Below, one piece after another: positions 36,077-45,659 of a stretch of DNA of 64,000 nt. This DNA comes from Fodinibius saliphilus. Lineage in GTDB: Bacteria; Bacteroidota; Rhodothermia; Balneolales; Balneolaceae. The position numbers and the translations under genes are program-made. The DNA is taken from NCBI RefSeq assembly GCF_005869845.1, contig NZ_VAWF01000001.1, forward strand, positions 124,001 to 188,000. The letters are read 5' to 3'. The notes below the pieces were generated by a model that saw only the letters and a list, made by a program, of their open reading frames with translations, did no database searches and was not told where the DNA came from. Numbering within the stretch: position 1 is the stretch's first letter; each line of letters begins with the position of its first letter.

Positions 36077-36765
36077 ACTCAAAAGAATGAGTACAACTGA
36101 TATTTTTGATAGTGGATTTGATACTTAATTCTATTGGGACCTTTATTAACAGATCTGAGAGGTATTTTGTCATAAAAAAGGTGGTAACTTGAGGGGAGCT
36201 CAAAATTGGAAAGACTGATTGGCAGCAAGCCGATTAGTCCTTTTTAAATTTGTAAAATTGCTCTGCCGTAGCAATCGGCTGTTATTCTGAGAGCCACGCG
36301 ATCACAAGTTTTTTAGTTTTATATAAGCACCTAGCCAAGCAGTTGTCAAATGTATAAGCTCATGTTACTGGCTGTGGGAATATTGTCAGGCCTACGATGT
36401 CGAGATGATGCTGATCTACTCAATAATGGGCAAGTTGATCGTTTTGGCAGTGTATTATTTATGTGAAAATGGTGCAGTAGGATCTGATCCAAATAGTATA
36501 AAAAAACTTAAGTTATTTAGTATTAAAGGGTGAAACTATTATATAATCATCCCGTATTGGTTAAAATAATTTGAATGTATTTATAATAGGTTATATTAAT
36601 ATGACCTAAATATTTGTTAATTAGTACTTTCATTGAGTAGGGTATTGCAGGAGAGACAAAAAGCCAATTAAAGGCTTTGTATAAGGCATACGTAGGTTAT
36701 TGTGATGCTTGCCAGGATTACTAGTTAGTCCCATTGTAAACTCGAAACAACTTATCTCAGTTGTG
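36077..36765. other. Gene-poor region at the right edge of the metal-efflux block
   Basis: AT-rich. Holds a 28-base stretch related to tRNA-Asn (36257-36284) and short open frames without support, the longest a 38-codon frame at 36350 (MYKLMLLAVGILSG start). Otherwise nothing recognised. Confidence 0.5.
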
Positions 36766-37653
36766 ATGAAGGCATCCGATCGAGAAATGAAATCAAAAAG
36801 GGAATATACTTCAAATTTGAAGTACAACGAAGGAGCGTCGTCCCATGCTCTATGCAGCCTTGAAGAGATGTGCCAGAAGCTGATCAGCATGAGCAGGCTA
36901 GCTGAAGCTGGTAAGATGTCTGCTGGAGCCATGCATGAAATTGAGCTTCCACTGAATTATGTGAATACCTTTTCTGAAATTGGTTTGGAACGACTTATAG
37001 AGTTCAGAAAAGATCTGTACCGTACATTATCAGCTCATCCCTCCATCAATGAACTCTTGGACGACCTTGAAGATGCGCTGGTGAATATAAATGAATGCGG
37101 CCACCAGATTGAGGATACGATGAGGCAAGTACTAATGATGAGTAGTGGTGAAGATAGTACCCAGAGGTCAGTACATTTGAATTCACTTGTTCAGCATTTT
37201 GTACATTTATCATATCACGCCATGCGTGCTGGAACAGGTTCCATTCCCGTTACTATCAGAATAAATATTGATACTTCTATTGAGGAGTTTTCCATCGCTC
37301 CAGCTGGTATGGGCCGTGTAATTTTGAATATCTGTGACAACGCATTTAATGCTATGAGGGCGAAGATTGCTAAGGTTAGATTAGGGTCAGCATATCATCC
37401 AGAGCTAGTGGTAACCACCGATAGATCACCGGAATATATTTCTATTTCGATATCTGATAATGGATCCGGAATATCTCCTGAAACTGTCGGAACTGTAATG
37501 AAACCATTTTATTCAGGGTGGGAGGGTGGAGAATCGGCCGGCCTGGGTCTTCCTATTGCAAATGATATTGTGCAGTCGCTTGATGGAAAACTGACATTCG
37601 ATTCCACGCTGGGAAAGGGAAGCACTTTTACTATAAAATTGCTGTCTGTGTAA
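36766..37653 (+). CDS. Sensor-less histidine kinase-like protein
   Basis: 295 residues from ATG 36766; earlier in-frame codons lack an ATG. It consists only of a dimerisation/phosphoacceptor helix and an ATPase domain. His57 is present (AGKMSAGAMHEIELPLNYV) but the usual HEIKNPL reads HEIELPL, so the Asn/Thr of the ExxN/T phosphatase motif is Leu61. ATPase boxes are intact: N (NICDNAFNAM), G1 (SDNGSGI), F (KPFYS), G2 (AGLGLPIAND). Strongly similar to the C-terminal kinase of the next gene, so probably a duplicate. It may form heterodimers with it. No membrane segment. Confidence 0.75.
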   Translation: MKASDREMKSKREYTSNLKYNEGASSHALCSLEEMCQKLISMSRLAEAGKMSAGAMHEIELPLNYVNTFSEIGLERLIEFRKDLYRTLSAHPSINELLDDLEDALVNINECGHQIEDTMRQVLMMSSGEDSTQRSVHLNSLVQHFVHLSYHAMRAGTGSIPVTIRINIDTSIEEFSIAPAGMGRVILNICDNAFNAMRAKIAKVRLGSAYHPELVVTTDRSPEYISISISDNGSGISPETVGTVMKPFYSGWEGGESAGLGLPIANDIVQSLDGKLTFDSTLGKGSTFTIKLLSV

Positions 37654-37697
37654 CTACCAGCAATTGTTTGTATTCGACTTATAAGGAGGGGGTAAAT

Positions 37698-40600
37698 ATG
37701 AACTATGCCAATAATATGATTCTCTATTTACGTAGTGCTATAATTATGCTGATTGTTTTAGGATCAGCGTTGATGTTGGCTTGCCAGAAAGACTTGGATT
37801 CTGAGGATATTGCAATTGTTGAAGCGCCGGTAATTACCCCACCCAATGTGATAAAAGCAGGCAGTTTTGATACACTTTATTTGCGGAATCAGAAGCCCCC
37901 TGAATCGACCGTGCTTTCGGAGCGGTCGCAACCATCGGAGACCAAAGTGGGATTTTACGCAACTATGCAGAATTATAATACCGAGCATGGGCTAGCCTTG
38001 AGCAGTCTTATCTGTTCTTATAAAGATAAAGAGGGAAATATCTGGTTTGGAACCTCGGGCAACGGACTAAGTGTATACAATGGCGACACATTTACCAATT
38101 ATTCTTCTGCCCACGGTTTAATACACAATTTTATCACGTCTATAACGCAGGATTCCAAGGGCAATTTCTGGTTCGGTACCTACGGAGGTATTAGTAAATA
38201 TGACGGCTACAGTTTTGAAAATTATACGCTTGAAGACGGACTTCCCGACAATACCATCCGTTACATACATGAGGACAGGAACGGTACAATATGGATAGCG
38301 TCAGCTGGCGGGGTAAGTATCTATAATCCCAGACCTGTAGAGGCAGAGGATTCTCGCTTTAGCAATTATGGAGAAGCGGACGGCTTAATCAGCGGCAGTA
38401 TAATGTATATACTTGAAGACCGAAAAGGGACCCTTTGGTTTGCCGGCACCGGTGGTGTTAGCAGATATACTGGCAGTTCATCAGGCCGTGTGCATTTTGA
38501 GGATTATTCTGAAAGAATGGGTGTACAGGGTCAGATAGTAAATACCATAATTGAGGATGACAGCGGCATGATCTGGTTAGGCAGCCGGGAACTACTGTCG
38601 AGGTATGATGCTGCCAGTGAAACCTATACCAAATATACAACCGAAAATGGATTAGAAAACAATTATATCCTTATCAGTGCTAAAGACAGCCGTGGTAATC
38701 TCTGGTTTGGAACAAAAGGAGGGGTTTCAAAATACCGATACGAAAGTGACACCTTTCAGAATTTTACGACAGATCATGGGCTCGCCGACAATCATGTTGA
38801 AAGCATAACCGAAGACAATTCGGGTAGCCTCTGGTTTGGGACGTATGGTGGAGGCATCAGTAAGTACGATGGCGAAAGCCTGTATGAATTTTCTGCAGAT
38901 CAAGGCTTGCCCGGTAAAGCGGTATACGCCATTACTGAGGACAGGAAGGGCAACTTGTGGTTTGCACCCCTTAATGGGGGAATCGTGGAATTTCGCAGGA
39001 GCACCAGCAACCCTTTGAGTGGAACCTTTGTAAACTACACAGAAAAGCACGGCTTGTCGAATAATACCGCCTATAATGCAGTTGAGGACAAAGATGGCAA
39101 TTTGTGGTTTGGTACCGCAATGGGGCTTTCTATGTTTGACGGGGAGGTGTTTTATAAATACACCATTGAGCAGGGGCTACCCGATAATTATATAACGGCT
39201 TTGTTTATTGACAGTGCTGGAACACTCTGGATCGGAACATACAACAATGGGGTCAGCAAATTTGACGGACATTCTTTTGTCAACTTTTCTACCGCGCAGG
39301 GGCTTGTTCATAAAACAGTTTGGAATTTCTTTGAGGATGAGGAAGGTATTATCTGGATTGCAACCCGGGGCGGATTAAGCCGGTTTGACGGGACTCATTT
39401 CGTAAATATTACCACCATGCAGGGGCTACCGGATAATAAACTGTCTACCATTACAAAGGACAGAAAAGGAAATATACTAACGGCCGGATGGGGTGGCGGG
39501 GTATCTATAATTAGAAAGGAATATGCAGCGCTGCTTTCTGCTGAAAATGCCGGAAAAATTGACACAAATATTATAGAACATTTTTCAACGGCTGATGGCC
39601 TTGCTAATGATGTCGTCTATAATATCGTGGAGGATAGAGATGGAAATCTAATTATCGGTAGCAGTTATGGCTTTACCATTCTCAAGGGCGGTGTCGGTGA
39701 TAATCCAGGAATTTTCGCTGCTGAAGGTGTAGAAAATTACAATGAAAAAACTGGTTATCCTATAAAGGATGTAAGCCACATCTACAGTATGCATGAAGAC
39801 AGCCGGGGGGGCTTGTGGACGGGTACGGGAGACAAGCTCGTTCGCTTCGATTACAGCAAGGTGATAAAACCGGTGAAAGCACCGAAACTAATTCTGCAAG
39901 ATATTGAAATTAATAATCAGCAGGTGAGCTGGCATACCCTGGCTGGTGAGCAGAAGCGAGAAAAAAGCCTGAACAGAGTTTTTGAAATTTCAGATGCCAT
40001 AGTTGCCGAAGAACTATTAAAGTTTGGTAGGTTGCTCTCCAGTAGTGAACGTGATAGCATGGGTCAATACTTCAGGGGGGTGTCGTTTGACAGTATAAGT
40101 TCGTTTTATTCTATCCCTCAACACCTAGTGCTGCCGTATAGCAGAAACAATATCAGCTTCGATTTTATTGGTATAGAAACGGCGCGCCCGAAAATGGTGC
40201 GTTATCGCTACAAATTGAAGGGTGAGGATGAAAGCTGGTCGCCAGTGTCAGAGAAGCGAACCGCAAGTTTTGGAAATATTTATGAGGGAGCTTATACCTT
40301 TATGGTCCAGGCGAAAGGTCCTCACGGTTTGTGGAGTGAACCCCTGATGTACCATTTTGAAATTCTACCGCCATGGTACAGGTCCACGGTGGCCCTGCTT
40401 TTTTACATATTTGTTTTTAGTGGGGGGGTATACACTGTGCATCGTTTTCAAAAAGCCCGAACCATTAGAAACGAGCGTGAAAAAATCCGTGAACGAGAAC
40501 TAGAGCAGGCAAAGAAAATCAAAAAAGCATATCGAAAGCTGGAGGTGGAAGCTGCCTTGGAAAAGGTTCGTTCCACAAGTGTGGCAATGCGTAGGACCTC

Positions 40601-42542
40601 GGAATTGCAAAAGGTGGTTAACACCGTAGCACGGCAGATGCAGAAGATAAATATGAATATCAATGGAGGGGTTTTCATCGTGGTCAATAAAGAAGTTGAC
40701 CGAGATGTGCCCATCTGGGGGGCGGGTGGAGCTACTGATTATGTAAAGAAGGCAGTAGTACCTTTCCTCGACAAGCCTATCTTTAAAATCTTGAGAAGCG
40801 CTATCAAAGAGAGGAAGGAGTTCCTCATCGAATATTATTCAAAAGAGGAAAAGGATACCTTTTTTGAGCATTTGTATAAGCATGAACCTTGGTTATCTGA
40901 GCCTGAAGCGAAGAAAAAGGAGATGCTTTCTCTGCCGGGAGGTTATGTAAGATCCCTGACCGTATCTTCACATACGAGTATATTTATCATAAATAATACG
41001 GGTACATCCTTTTCTAAAGAGGAGAACGATATCCTTAGACGCTTTGGTCGGGTTTTTGAGCAGTCGTATATCCGTTTTATGGATTTACAGATTGCCGAAA
41101 AGCAGGGCAGAGAAGAAAGAAGGCAGGCATCTCTCGACCGTGTCCGCGGAGAAATTGCCAGCATGCGTTCTAAAGAGGATTTAAAACAAATTATACCGGT
41201 AATCTGGCGGGAATTAACGGTGCTGAACATCCCATTTTTCAGATGTGGGATATTGATATTAGATGAGGAAAATTCATCTATCGTAATTTATTTGTCAGCT
41301 TCTGACGGTCGTCTGCTAGCCGTATATAATTTATCCTATCGAGCAAATCCCTTTACAGCCAATGTGGTTGAGCACTGGCGAAAGGATAAGGTGTATAAGG
41401 AACATTGGGATCGTAAAGACTTTATCAGGTGGACAAAATCGATGACACAACAAGGGCAGATTCAAAACGAAAAGGAGTATCCGGGAGCAAAATCAATACC
41501 AGAATCGCTCTTTTTACACCTAATTCCATTTAAGCAGGGTATGTTGTATATAGGAAATCATGAGTCCCTTACTCCCGGAGAGATCGATTTATCCAAATCA
41601 CTGGCAGAAACCTTTTCTATCGCTTATGCCCGCTATGATGACTTTAACAAGCTTGAACATGCCAAGGGTAATGTGGAGACAGCACTGATGAAACTTAAGG
41701 CCGTGCAAGAGCAGCTCGTGCAACAGGAAAAGCTCGCATCACTAGGACAGTTGACTGCAGGTATAGCCCACGAAATAAAGAACCCACTGAATTTTGTGAC
41801 CAATTTTTCCGATTTGAGTATCGAGATGGTTGATGAGATTCAGGAGCGATTGGAAAGTGAAGATTCACAAGTGGGAAAAGTACTTGAAACCGACGAAAAA
41901 AAAGAGGATGGATACGTACTGCCTACGCGGGATTTGCTGAATAACATTCGTAAAAACCTGAGTATTATTAACCAGCACGGAAGGCGCGCAGACGGCATTA
42001 TCAGGTCCATGCTTCAGCAGAGCGGTGGAAACGGCAAAATACAACCGACTGATTTGAATAATATTATCCGTGAATTTGTGAATTTTGCCTACCACGGTAT
42101 GCGATCTAATGAGGATGCAATATATGTATCCATCACAATGGATCTAGATGAAAGTATTGGGACAATACCATTGAGGAGCCAAGATTTCAGTAGGGTTATC
42201 ACAAATCTCTGTAAGAATGCTTTTGACGCCATGAAAGAGAAATATGTTTCAGAAAAAAGTTTTGGTTTCAGGCCGGAATTGAAGGTGACTTCGCGGCACA
42301 ATGACGGTCAGGTGATTATTACGTTTGAGGATAACGGTTCGGGCGTTGATACAAAGGTAATAAACAAAATAATGCAACCTTTTTTCACCACTAAGAAGGG
42401 AACCAAAGGTACAGGATTGGGTCTGTATATTACAAATGATATTGTAAAAGCTCATGGCGGAAATGTAGAAATAGAGAGTGAATTGAATATCTACACTCGA
42501 GTTATCATAACATTGCCGGGCCAGCATTCGGAGGAGATATAG
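37698..42542 (+). CDS. Double-propeller hybrid sensor histidine kinase (Reg_prop, Y_Y_Y, GAF-like, HisKA)
   Basis: 1614 residues from ATG 37698 (SD AAGGAGGGG). N-terminus has hydrophobic segment and a lipobox-like LMLAC. About 14 propeller repeats follow (pattern NLWFGTxGGxSxYD, residues 95-720), enough for two seven-bladed propellers; then a Y_Y_Y domain (residues about 800-890), one membrane helix (about 893-915), coiled coil, two GAF-like segments each led by a KVRS/RVRG-type helix, and a kinase (ASLGQLTAGIAHEIKNPLNF, His about 1358; N box NLCKNAFDAM, G2 GTGLGLYITND). Periplasmic ligand sensing, cytoplasmic phosphorylation. It has no receiver; the next gene supplies one. Polysaccharide-sensing hybrid kinases are the best-known relatives but lack the GAF part. 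Confidence 0.9.
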   Translation: MNYANNMILYLRSAIIMLIVLGSALMLACQKDLDSEDIAIVEAPVITPPNVIKAGSFDTLYLRNQKPPESTVLSERSQPSETKVGFYATMQNYNTEHGLALSSLICSYKDKEGNIWFGTSGNGLSVYNGDTFTNYSSAHGLIHNFITSITQDSKGNFWFGTYGGISKYDGYSFENYTLEDGLPDNTIRYIHEDRNGTIWIASAGGVSIYNPRPVEAEDSRFSNYGEADGLISGSIMYILEDRKGTLWFAGTGGVSRYTGSSSGRVHFEDYSERMGVQGQIVNTIIEDDSGMIWLGSRELLSRYDAASETYTKYTTENGLENNYILISAKDSRGNLWFGTKGGVSKYRYESDTFQNFTTDHGLADNHVESITEDNSGSLWFGTYGGGISKYDGESLYEFSADQGLPGKAVYAITEDRKGNLWFAPLNGGIVEFRRSTSNPLSGTFVNYTEKHGLSNNTAYNAVEDKDGNLWFGTAMGLSMFDGEVFYKYTIEQGLPDNYITALFIDSAGTLWIGTYNNGVSKFDGHSFVNFSTAQGLVHKTVWNFFEDEEGIIWIATRGGLSRFDGTHFVNITTMQGLPDNKLSTITKDRKGNILTAGWGGGVSIIRKEYAALLSAENAGKIDTNIIEHFSTADGLANDVVYNIVEDRDGNLIIGSSYGFTILKGGVGDNPGIFAAEGVENYNEKTGYPIKDVSHIYSMHEDSRGGLWTGTGDKLVRFDYSKVIKPVKAPKLILQDIEINNQQVSWHTLAGEQKREKSLNRVFEISDAIVAEELLKFGRLLSSSERDSMGQYFRGVSFDSISSFYSIPQHLVLPYSRNNISFDFIGIETARPKMVRYRYKLKGEDESWSPVSEKRTASFGNIYEGAYTFMVQAKGPHGLWSEPLMYHFEILPPWYRSTVALLFYIFVFSGGVYTVHRFQKARTIRNEREKIRERELEQAKKIKKAYRKLEVEAALEKVRSTSVAMRRTSELQKVVNTVARQMQKINMNINGGVFIVVNKEVDRDVPIWGAGGATDYVKKAVVPFLDKPIFKILRSAIKERKEFLIEYYSKEEKDTFFEHLYKHEPWLSEPEAKKKEMLSLPGGYVRSLTVSSHTSIFIINNTGTSFSKEENDILRRFGRVFEQSYIRFMDLQIAEKQGREERRQASLDRVRGEIASMRSKEDLKQIIPVIWRELTVLNIPFFRCGILILDEENSSIVIYLSASDGRLLAVYNLSYRANPFTANVVEHWRKDKVYKEHWDRKDFIRWTKSMTQQGQIQNEKEYPGAKSIPESLFLHLIPFKQGMLYIGNHESLTPGEIDLSKSLAETFSIAYARYDDFNKLEHAKGNVETALMKLKAVQEQLVQQEKLASLGQLTAGIAHEIKNPLNFVTNFSDLSIEMVDEIQERLESEDSQVGKVLETDEKKEDGYVLPTRDLLNNIRKNLSIINQHGRRADGIIRSMLQQSGGNGKIQPTDLNNIIREFVNFAYHGMRSNEDAIYVSITMDLDESIGTIPLRSQDFSRVITNLCKNAFDAMKEKYVSEKSFGFRPELKVTSRHNDGQVIITFEDNGSGVDTKVINKIMQPFFTTKKGTKGTGLGLYITNDIVKAHGGNVEIESELNIYTRVIITLPGQHSEEI

Positions 42543-42638
42543 CTATGACATATGCCAAAAAACAACTTTTCAAACAAGATAAAAATAATACAGGGACCAG
42601 AAGGAGTTATTTCAACATATTCAAAAAAAGGTTCAGTT

Positions 42639-43808
42639 ATGAGAACGCATAAAATAATGGTTGTGGATGATGAGCCTGATCTGCAGATGCTCATCCTCCA
42701 AAAATTTAGGAGCCACATCTATAACAATGACTACGAATTTCATTTTGCAGGTAATGGTGTGGAAGCTTTACAATTATTAAATAAAGAAAAGGGTATTTCT
42801 CTCGTTCTTTCTGATATTAATATGCCAGAAATGGATGGGTTGACGCTACTGCAAAAGCTTCAGGAAAACAAAAGCGATGCACTTAAAACCATTATCGTTT
42901 CTGCTTACGGTGATATGAAAAATATCCGCAAGGCGATGAATCTCGGGGCTTTCGATTTTATAACGAAACCTATCGATTTTAAAGATCTTGATCGTACGAT
43001 CAGGCGCTGCTTGGAAGAGATAGGTCACGAAATGGAAACAAGAAAACAGAAGCAGTACCTGCACACTATGCGGCAGGATCTGGATATGGCATCGCGCATA
43101 CAGCAGAATATTCTTCCTAATAATTTCCCGGCTTATCCGGAAAGAAACGAATTTAGTGTGTATGCTGAAATGCACAGCGCCAAAGAAGTAGGGGGAGATT
43201 TTTATGACTATTTCCTGCTTGACGATAACCATCTGGCTTTTTTAATTGGTGACGTTTCAGGAAAAGGAATGCCGGCTGCGATTTATATGGCCGTTTCGCG
43301 GACTATGTTGAAAGCGATTGCAACACAAGCCGGGGATCCAGCGGAGTGCCTGTCAATTGTGAATCGTATGCTGATTCCCGAAAGTGATCTCACGACTTTT
43401 GTAACGGTATTTTATGGTATTCTGAATGTTCGAACTGGCGTAGTTTCCTACTGCAACGGTGGGCACAATCTACCGCTTTGGATAAAGAAAAACGGTACGG
43501 TGGTAAACCTTGAAAATACTGACGGGCTTCTGCTTGGCAAGATTGATTATGTTAATTTTCAGTCAAAAGAAATACAACTTGAGGCCGGTGATAAACTTTT
43601 GCTTTATACCGACGGACTTACAGAGGCGATGAACGAGCGGGAGGAGTTCTATGGGGAAGACCGGTTGATGCATTATGTTACCTCGAATCACACGCTTTCT
43701 GATGAAATGCTGTTGCGATGTCTTATAGTGGATGTATTCAAGTTTATCAATAAGGCACATCAGGGCGATGATATCACTCAGTTGGTGATGGAATATTGTG
43801 GGACATGA
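42639..43808 (+). CDS. Response regulator with PP2C-type (SpoIIE) phosphatase output
   Basis: 389 residues from ATG 42639 (MRTHKIMVVDDEPD); the open frame extends upstream to 42552 but without homology. Receiver domain with Asp59 (LVLSDINMPEMDG) and Lys (ITKPIDF), a short coiled coil, then SpoIIE/RsbU domain (GGDFYDYFLLDDNHLAFLIG, DVSGKGMPAAIYMA, DGLTEAMN). In known systems such phosphatases act on anti-anti-sigma proteins (STAS), but none is in the window. It starts about 100 bases after the propeller kinase, which is likely its phosphodonor. Confidence 0.9.
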   Translation: MRTHKIMVVDDEPDLQMLILQKFRSHIYNNDYEFHFAGNGVEALQLLNKEKGISLVLSDINMPEMDGLTLLQKLQENKSDALKTIIVSAYGDMKNIRKAMNLGAFDFITKPIDFKDLDRTIRRCLEEIGHEMETRKQKQYLHTMRQDLDMASRIQQNILPNNFPAYPERNEFSVYAEMHSAKEVGGDFYDYFLLDDNHLAFLIGDVSGKGMPAAIYMAVSRTMLKAIATQAGDPAECLSIVNRMLIPESDLTTFVTVFYGILNVRTGVVSYCNGGHNLPLWIKKNGTVVNLENTDGLLLGKIDYVNFQSKEIQLEAGDKLLLYTDGLTEAMNEREEFYGEDRLMHYVTSNHTLSDEMLLRCLIVDVFKFINKAHQGDDITQLVMEYCGT

Positions 43809-44398
43809 ATGTATATGTTATATACTGAAAATAAATAAACTACAATTATTATTTAGTATGAGAGCCTCGATTTCAAAACCGTCCAGGGAGGTTTGGCGGG
43901 AGATCATGCCGGGCAAGTTGGCCACTAGGTGTTTTATTACAGGAACCCATCAGTCTCTTTTGTTTTGGTGAGATATAGCTTGTATAGACCAATTCAATAA
44001 AAAAGATATGCTCCTGAAGATCGAACCTTAACTTGGGTTTACCATATCTATTTTTAAGATTTCATGTGACTATTGGGGTGTTTAATTTGTAACTCAAATT
44101 ATTCATGGTTATAATAATTTCTATAAGGGATTGAAAAAAATCGGATCAGAGGAAGCATTAAGAGTTTGGTATAAAACTGAGAGATGTAGGTTATATTTGA
44201 TCAGGACTATCAAAAAACTTTTAGCTGATACCGGGAAACAATAAAAACTAAAAGGAGAGTATTAGGAGGGTATGGTAAAATATAGATCCAAGATAATATC
44301 CCAATCAAAAAGAAAATGGGTGCTATACATCTCCTTTCCTACAAACCCTTAAAACCATGCATACTTACTGAAAATATTAATATCAAAAACCAAATACT
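43809..44398. other. 590-base gene-poor region
   Basis: AT-rich. Two small frames lack support: one of 37 codons from 43857, and one open frame (44106-44244) encoding a 45-residue KGLKKIGSEEALRVWYKTER-containing peptide without an obvious start. The second looks coding-like in composition and may be a decayed gene. An AGGAGGG is at 44264. Confidence 0.4.
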
Positions 44399-45307
44399 AT
44401 GAAACGTATATTTGCAATAGGTTTATGTGCAGTACTTACCGTGGGGCTGTTGGCCTGTAGTTCAGAAGAGGAGCCTAAAGAAAAGCCGGAGATTGTGGAA
44501 GTTACAGCTCTTGACTTTCGTTTCGAGGCACCCGATACCATTAAGTCTGGTTGGAATACATTTGAGTTGAGTAACGAAGGTAAGCAGGAACACTTCATGT
44601 ACCTATATAAAATCCCCTCTGAAATAACCTTAGCAGAGTATGAGGAAGGGGTTCCCCTTGCTTTTGAAAGGGTGTGGGATCAATATGTTGCAGGCGAAAT
44701 CAACCAGCAGGAAACTGTGGAGATGCTGGGTGAGGAAGTAGCGCCTTGGTTTTTTACAGAAGTTGTTCCATCTGGAGGAGTAGCACTTACAGAGCCTGGC
44801 GAAACAGCTCAGTCGACTGTGAAACTGGATCCCGGAAAGTACATTATGGAATGCTATGTGAAAATGCCTGATGGAACCTGGCACACGTCCATGGGCATGT
44901 ATAAGATGATGATTGCTTCCGAAGATTCCACTGGCATGGAACCTCCAAAACCGAACTATGAGATGACACTTACAAACTACGATATTTCTACGAGTGGAGA
45001 GCTGAAAAAAGGAACAAACACTATTGCTGTGAGTGCAGAGGATACTCCTGAAGGTTTTATGATGCATGACATTAACTTGTTCCGAATGAATGATACTACT
45101 TCGGTAGATGATATTGTGAAGTGGATGAATTGGATGGAGTTAGACCAGTTCACTGCCCCAGGTCCCGCCTACTCATTGGGGGGCGTAGAACACATGGCGG
45201 CCGGAAAAACCGGATATATGACAGTAGAGTTGACTCCCGGAACGTATGCATGGATATCAGAGATGTATGGTAACCGAGACATGGTCAAGGAGTTTACAAT
45301 CAAATAG
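44399..45307 (+). CDS. Lipoprotein with two tandem cupredoxin-like domains
   Basis: 302 residues. Lipobox VGLLACSS. Two similar halves: residues 35-175 (VEVTALDFRFEAPDTIKSGW, then VKLDPGKYIMECYV) and 185-302 (YEMTLTNYDISTSGELKKG, then VELTPGTYAWISEMYG). Each has the beta-sandwich pattern of cupredoxins, with candidate Met and His ligands (HTSMGMYKMM, FMMHDINLF), although no complete type-1 copper site is evident. Single gene, followed by a strong terminator. Function unknown. Confidence 0.7.
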   Translation: MKRIFAIGLCAVLTVGLLACSSEEEPKEKPEIVEVTALDFRFEAPDTIKSGWNTFELSNEGKQEHFMYLYKIPSEITLAEYEEGVPLAFERVWDQYVAGEINQQETVEMLGEEVAPWFFTEVVPSGGVALTEPGETAQSTVKLDPGKYIMECYVKMPDGTWHTSMGMYKMMIASEDSTGMEPPKPNYEMTLTNYDISTSGELKKGTNTIAVSAEDTPEGFMMHDINLFRMNDTTSVDDIVKWMNWMELDQFTAPGPAYSLGGVEHMAAGKTGYMTVELTPGTYAWISEMYGNRDMVKEFTIK

Positions 45308-45326
45308 CTATCGCGGCACTTCTTCC

Positions 45327-45358
45327 CCCTGGACTTTTAAAGGTCCAGGGTTATTTTT
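45327..45358 (+). terminator. Rho-independent terminator
   Basis: CCCTGGAC / GTCCAGGG (45327-45334 with 45343-45350), 8-base loop, then TTATTTTT. 20 bases after the lipoprotein stop. Confidence 0.85.
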
Positions 45359-45659
45359 AGGCGATCTATAATTACAGTATAAATCAAAGCTAAAGAGAGC
45401 AGAGAGATACATTTACAGGCGCACTGATAGGACATCTTTCATAATCCTGCCTGTTTGTTCCATTCCATATTGTGGTAATAAATACGGTAATAATACGGCC
45501 CGTCTTGTATTAACAATATGGATAATGGAGGTAAGAAACTAAGTGGGGAACATCTAACTCCCTCTGTGGGTAGTAATCCTGTAACTAGCACTGAATTGAG
45601 TTGTCATACGGCGAAATCAATACAGGTTAATTTCTAATATTCGACAATCATCTACTGTT
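45359..45659. other. Intergenic region before the next lipoprotein
   Basis: About 300 bases without coding frames. It presumably contains the promoter of the next gene; none was recognised with confidence. Confidence 0.4.

Noticed and set aside
36350-36466. 38-codon frame starting MYKLMLLAVG
   Set aside because: Too short and without supporting signal; noted only as part of the gene-poor region.
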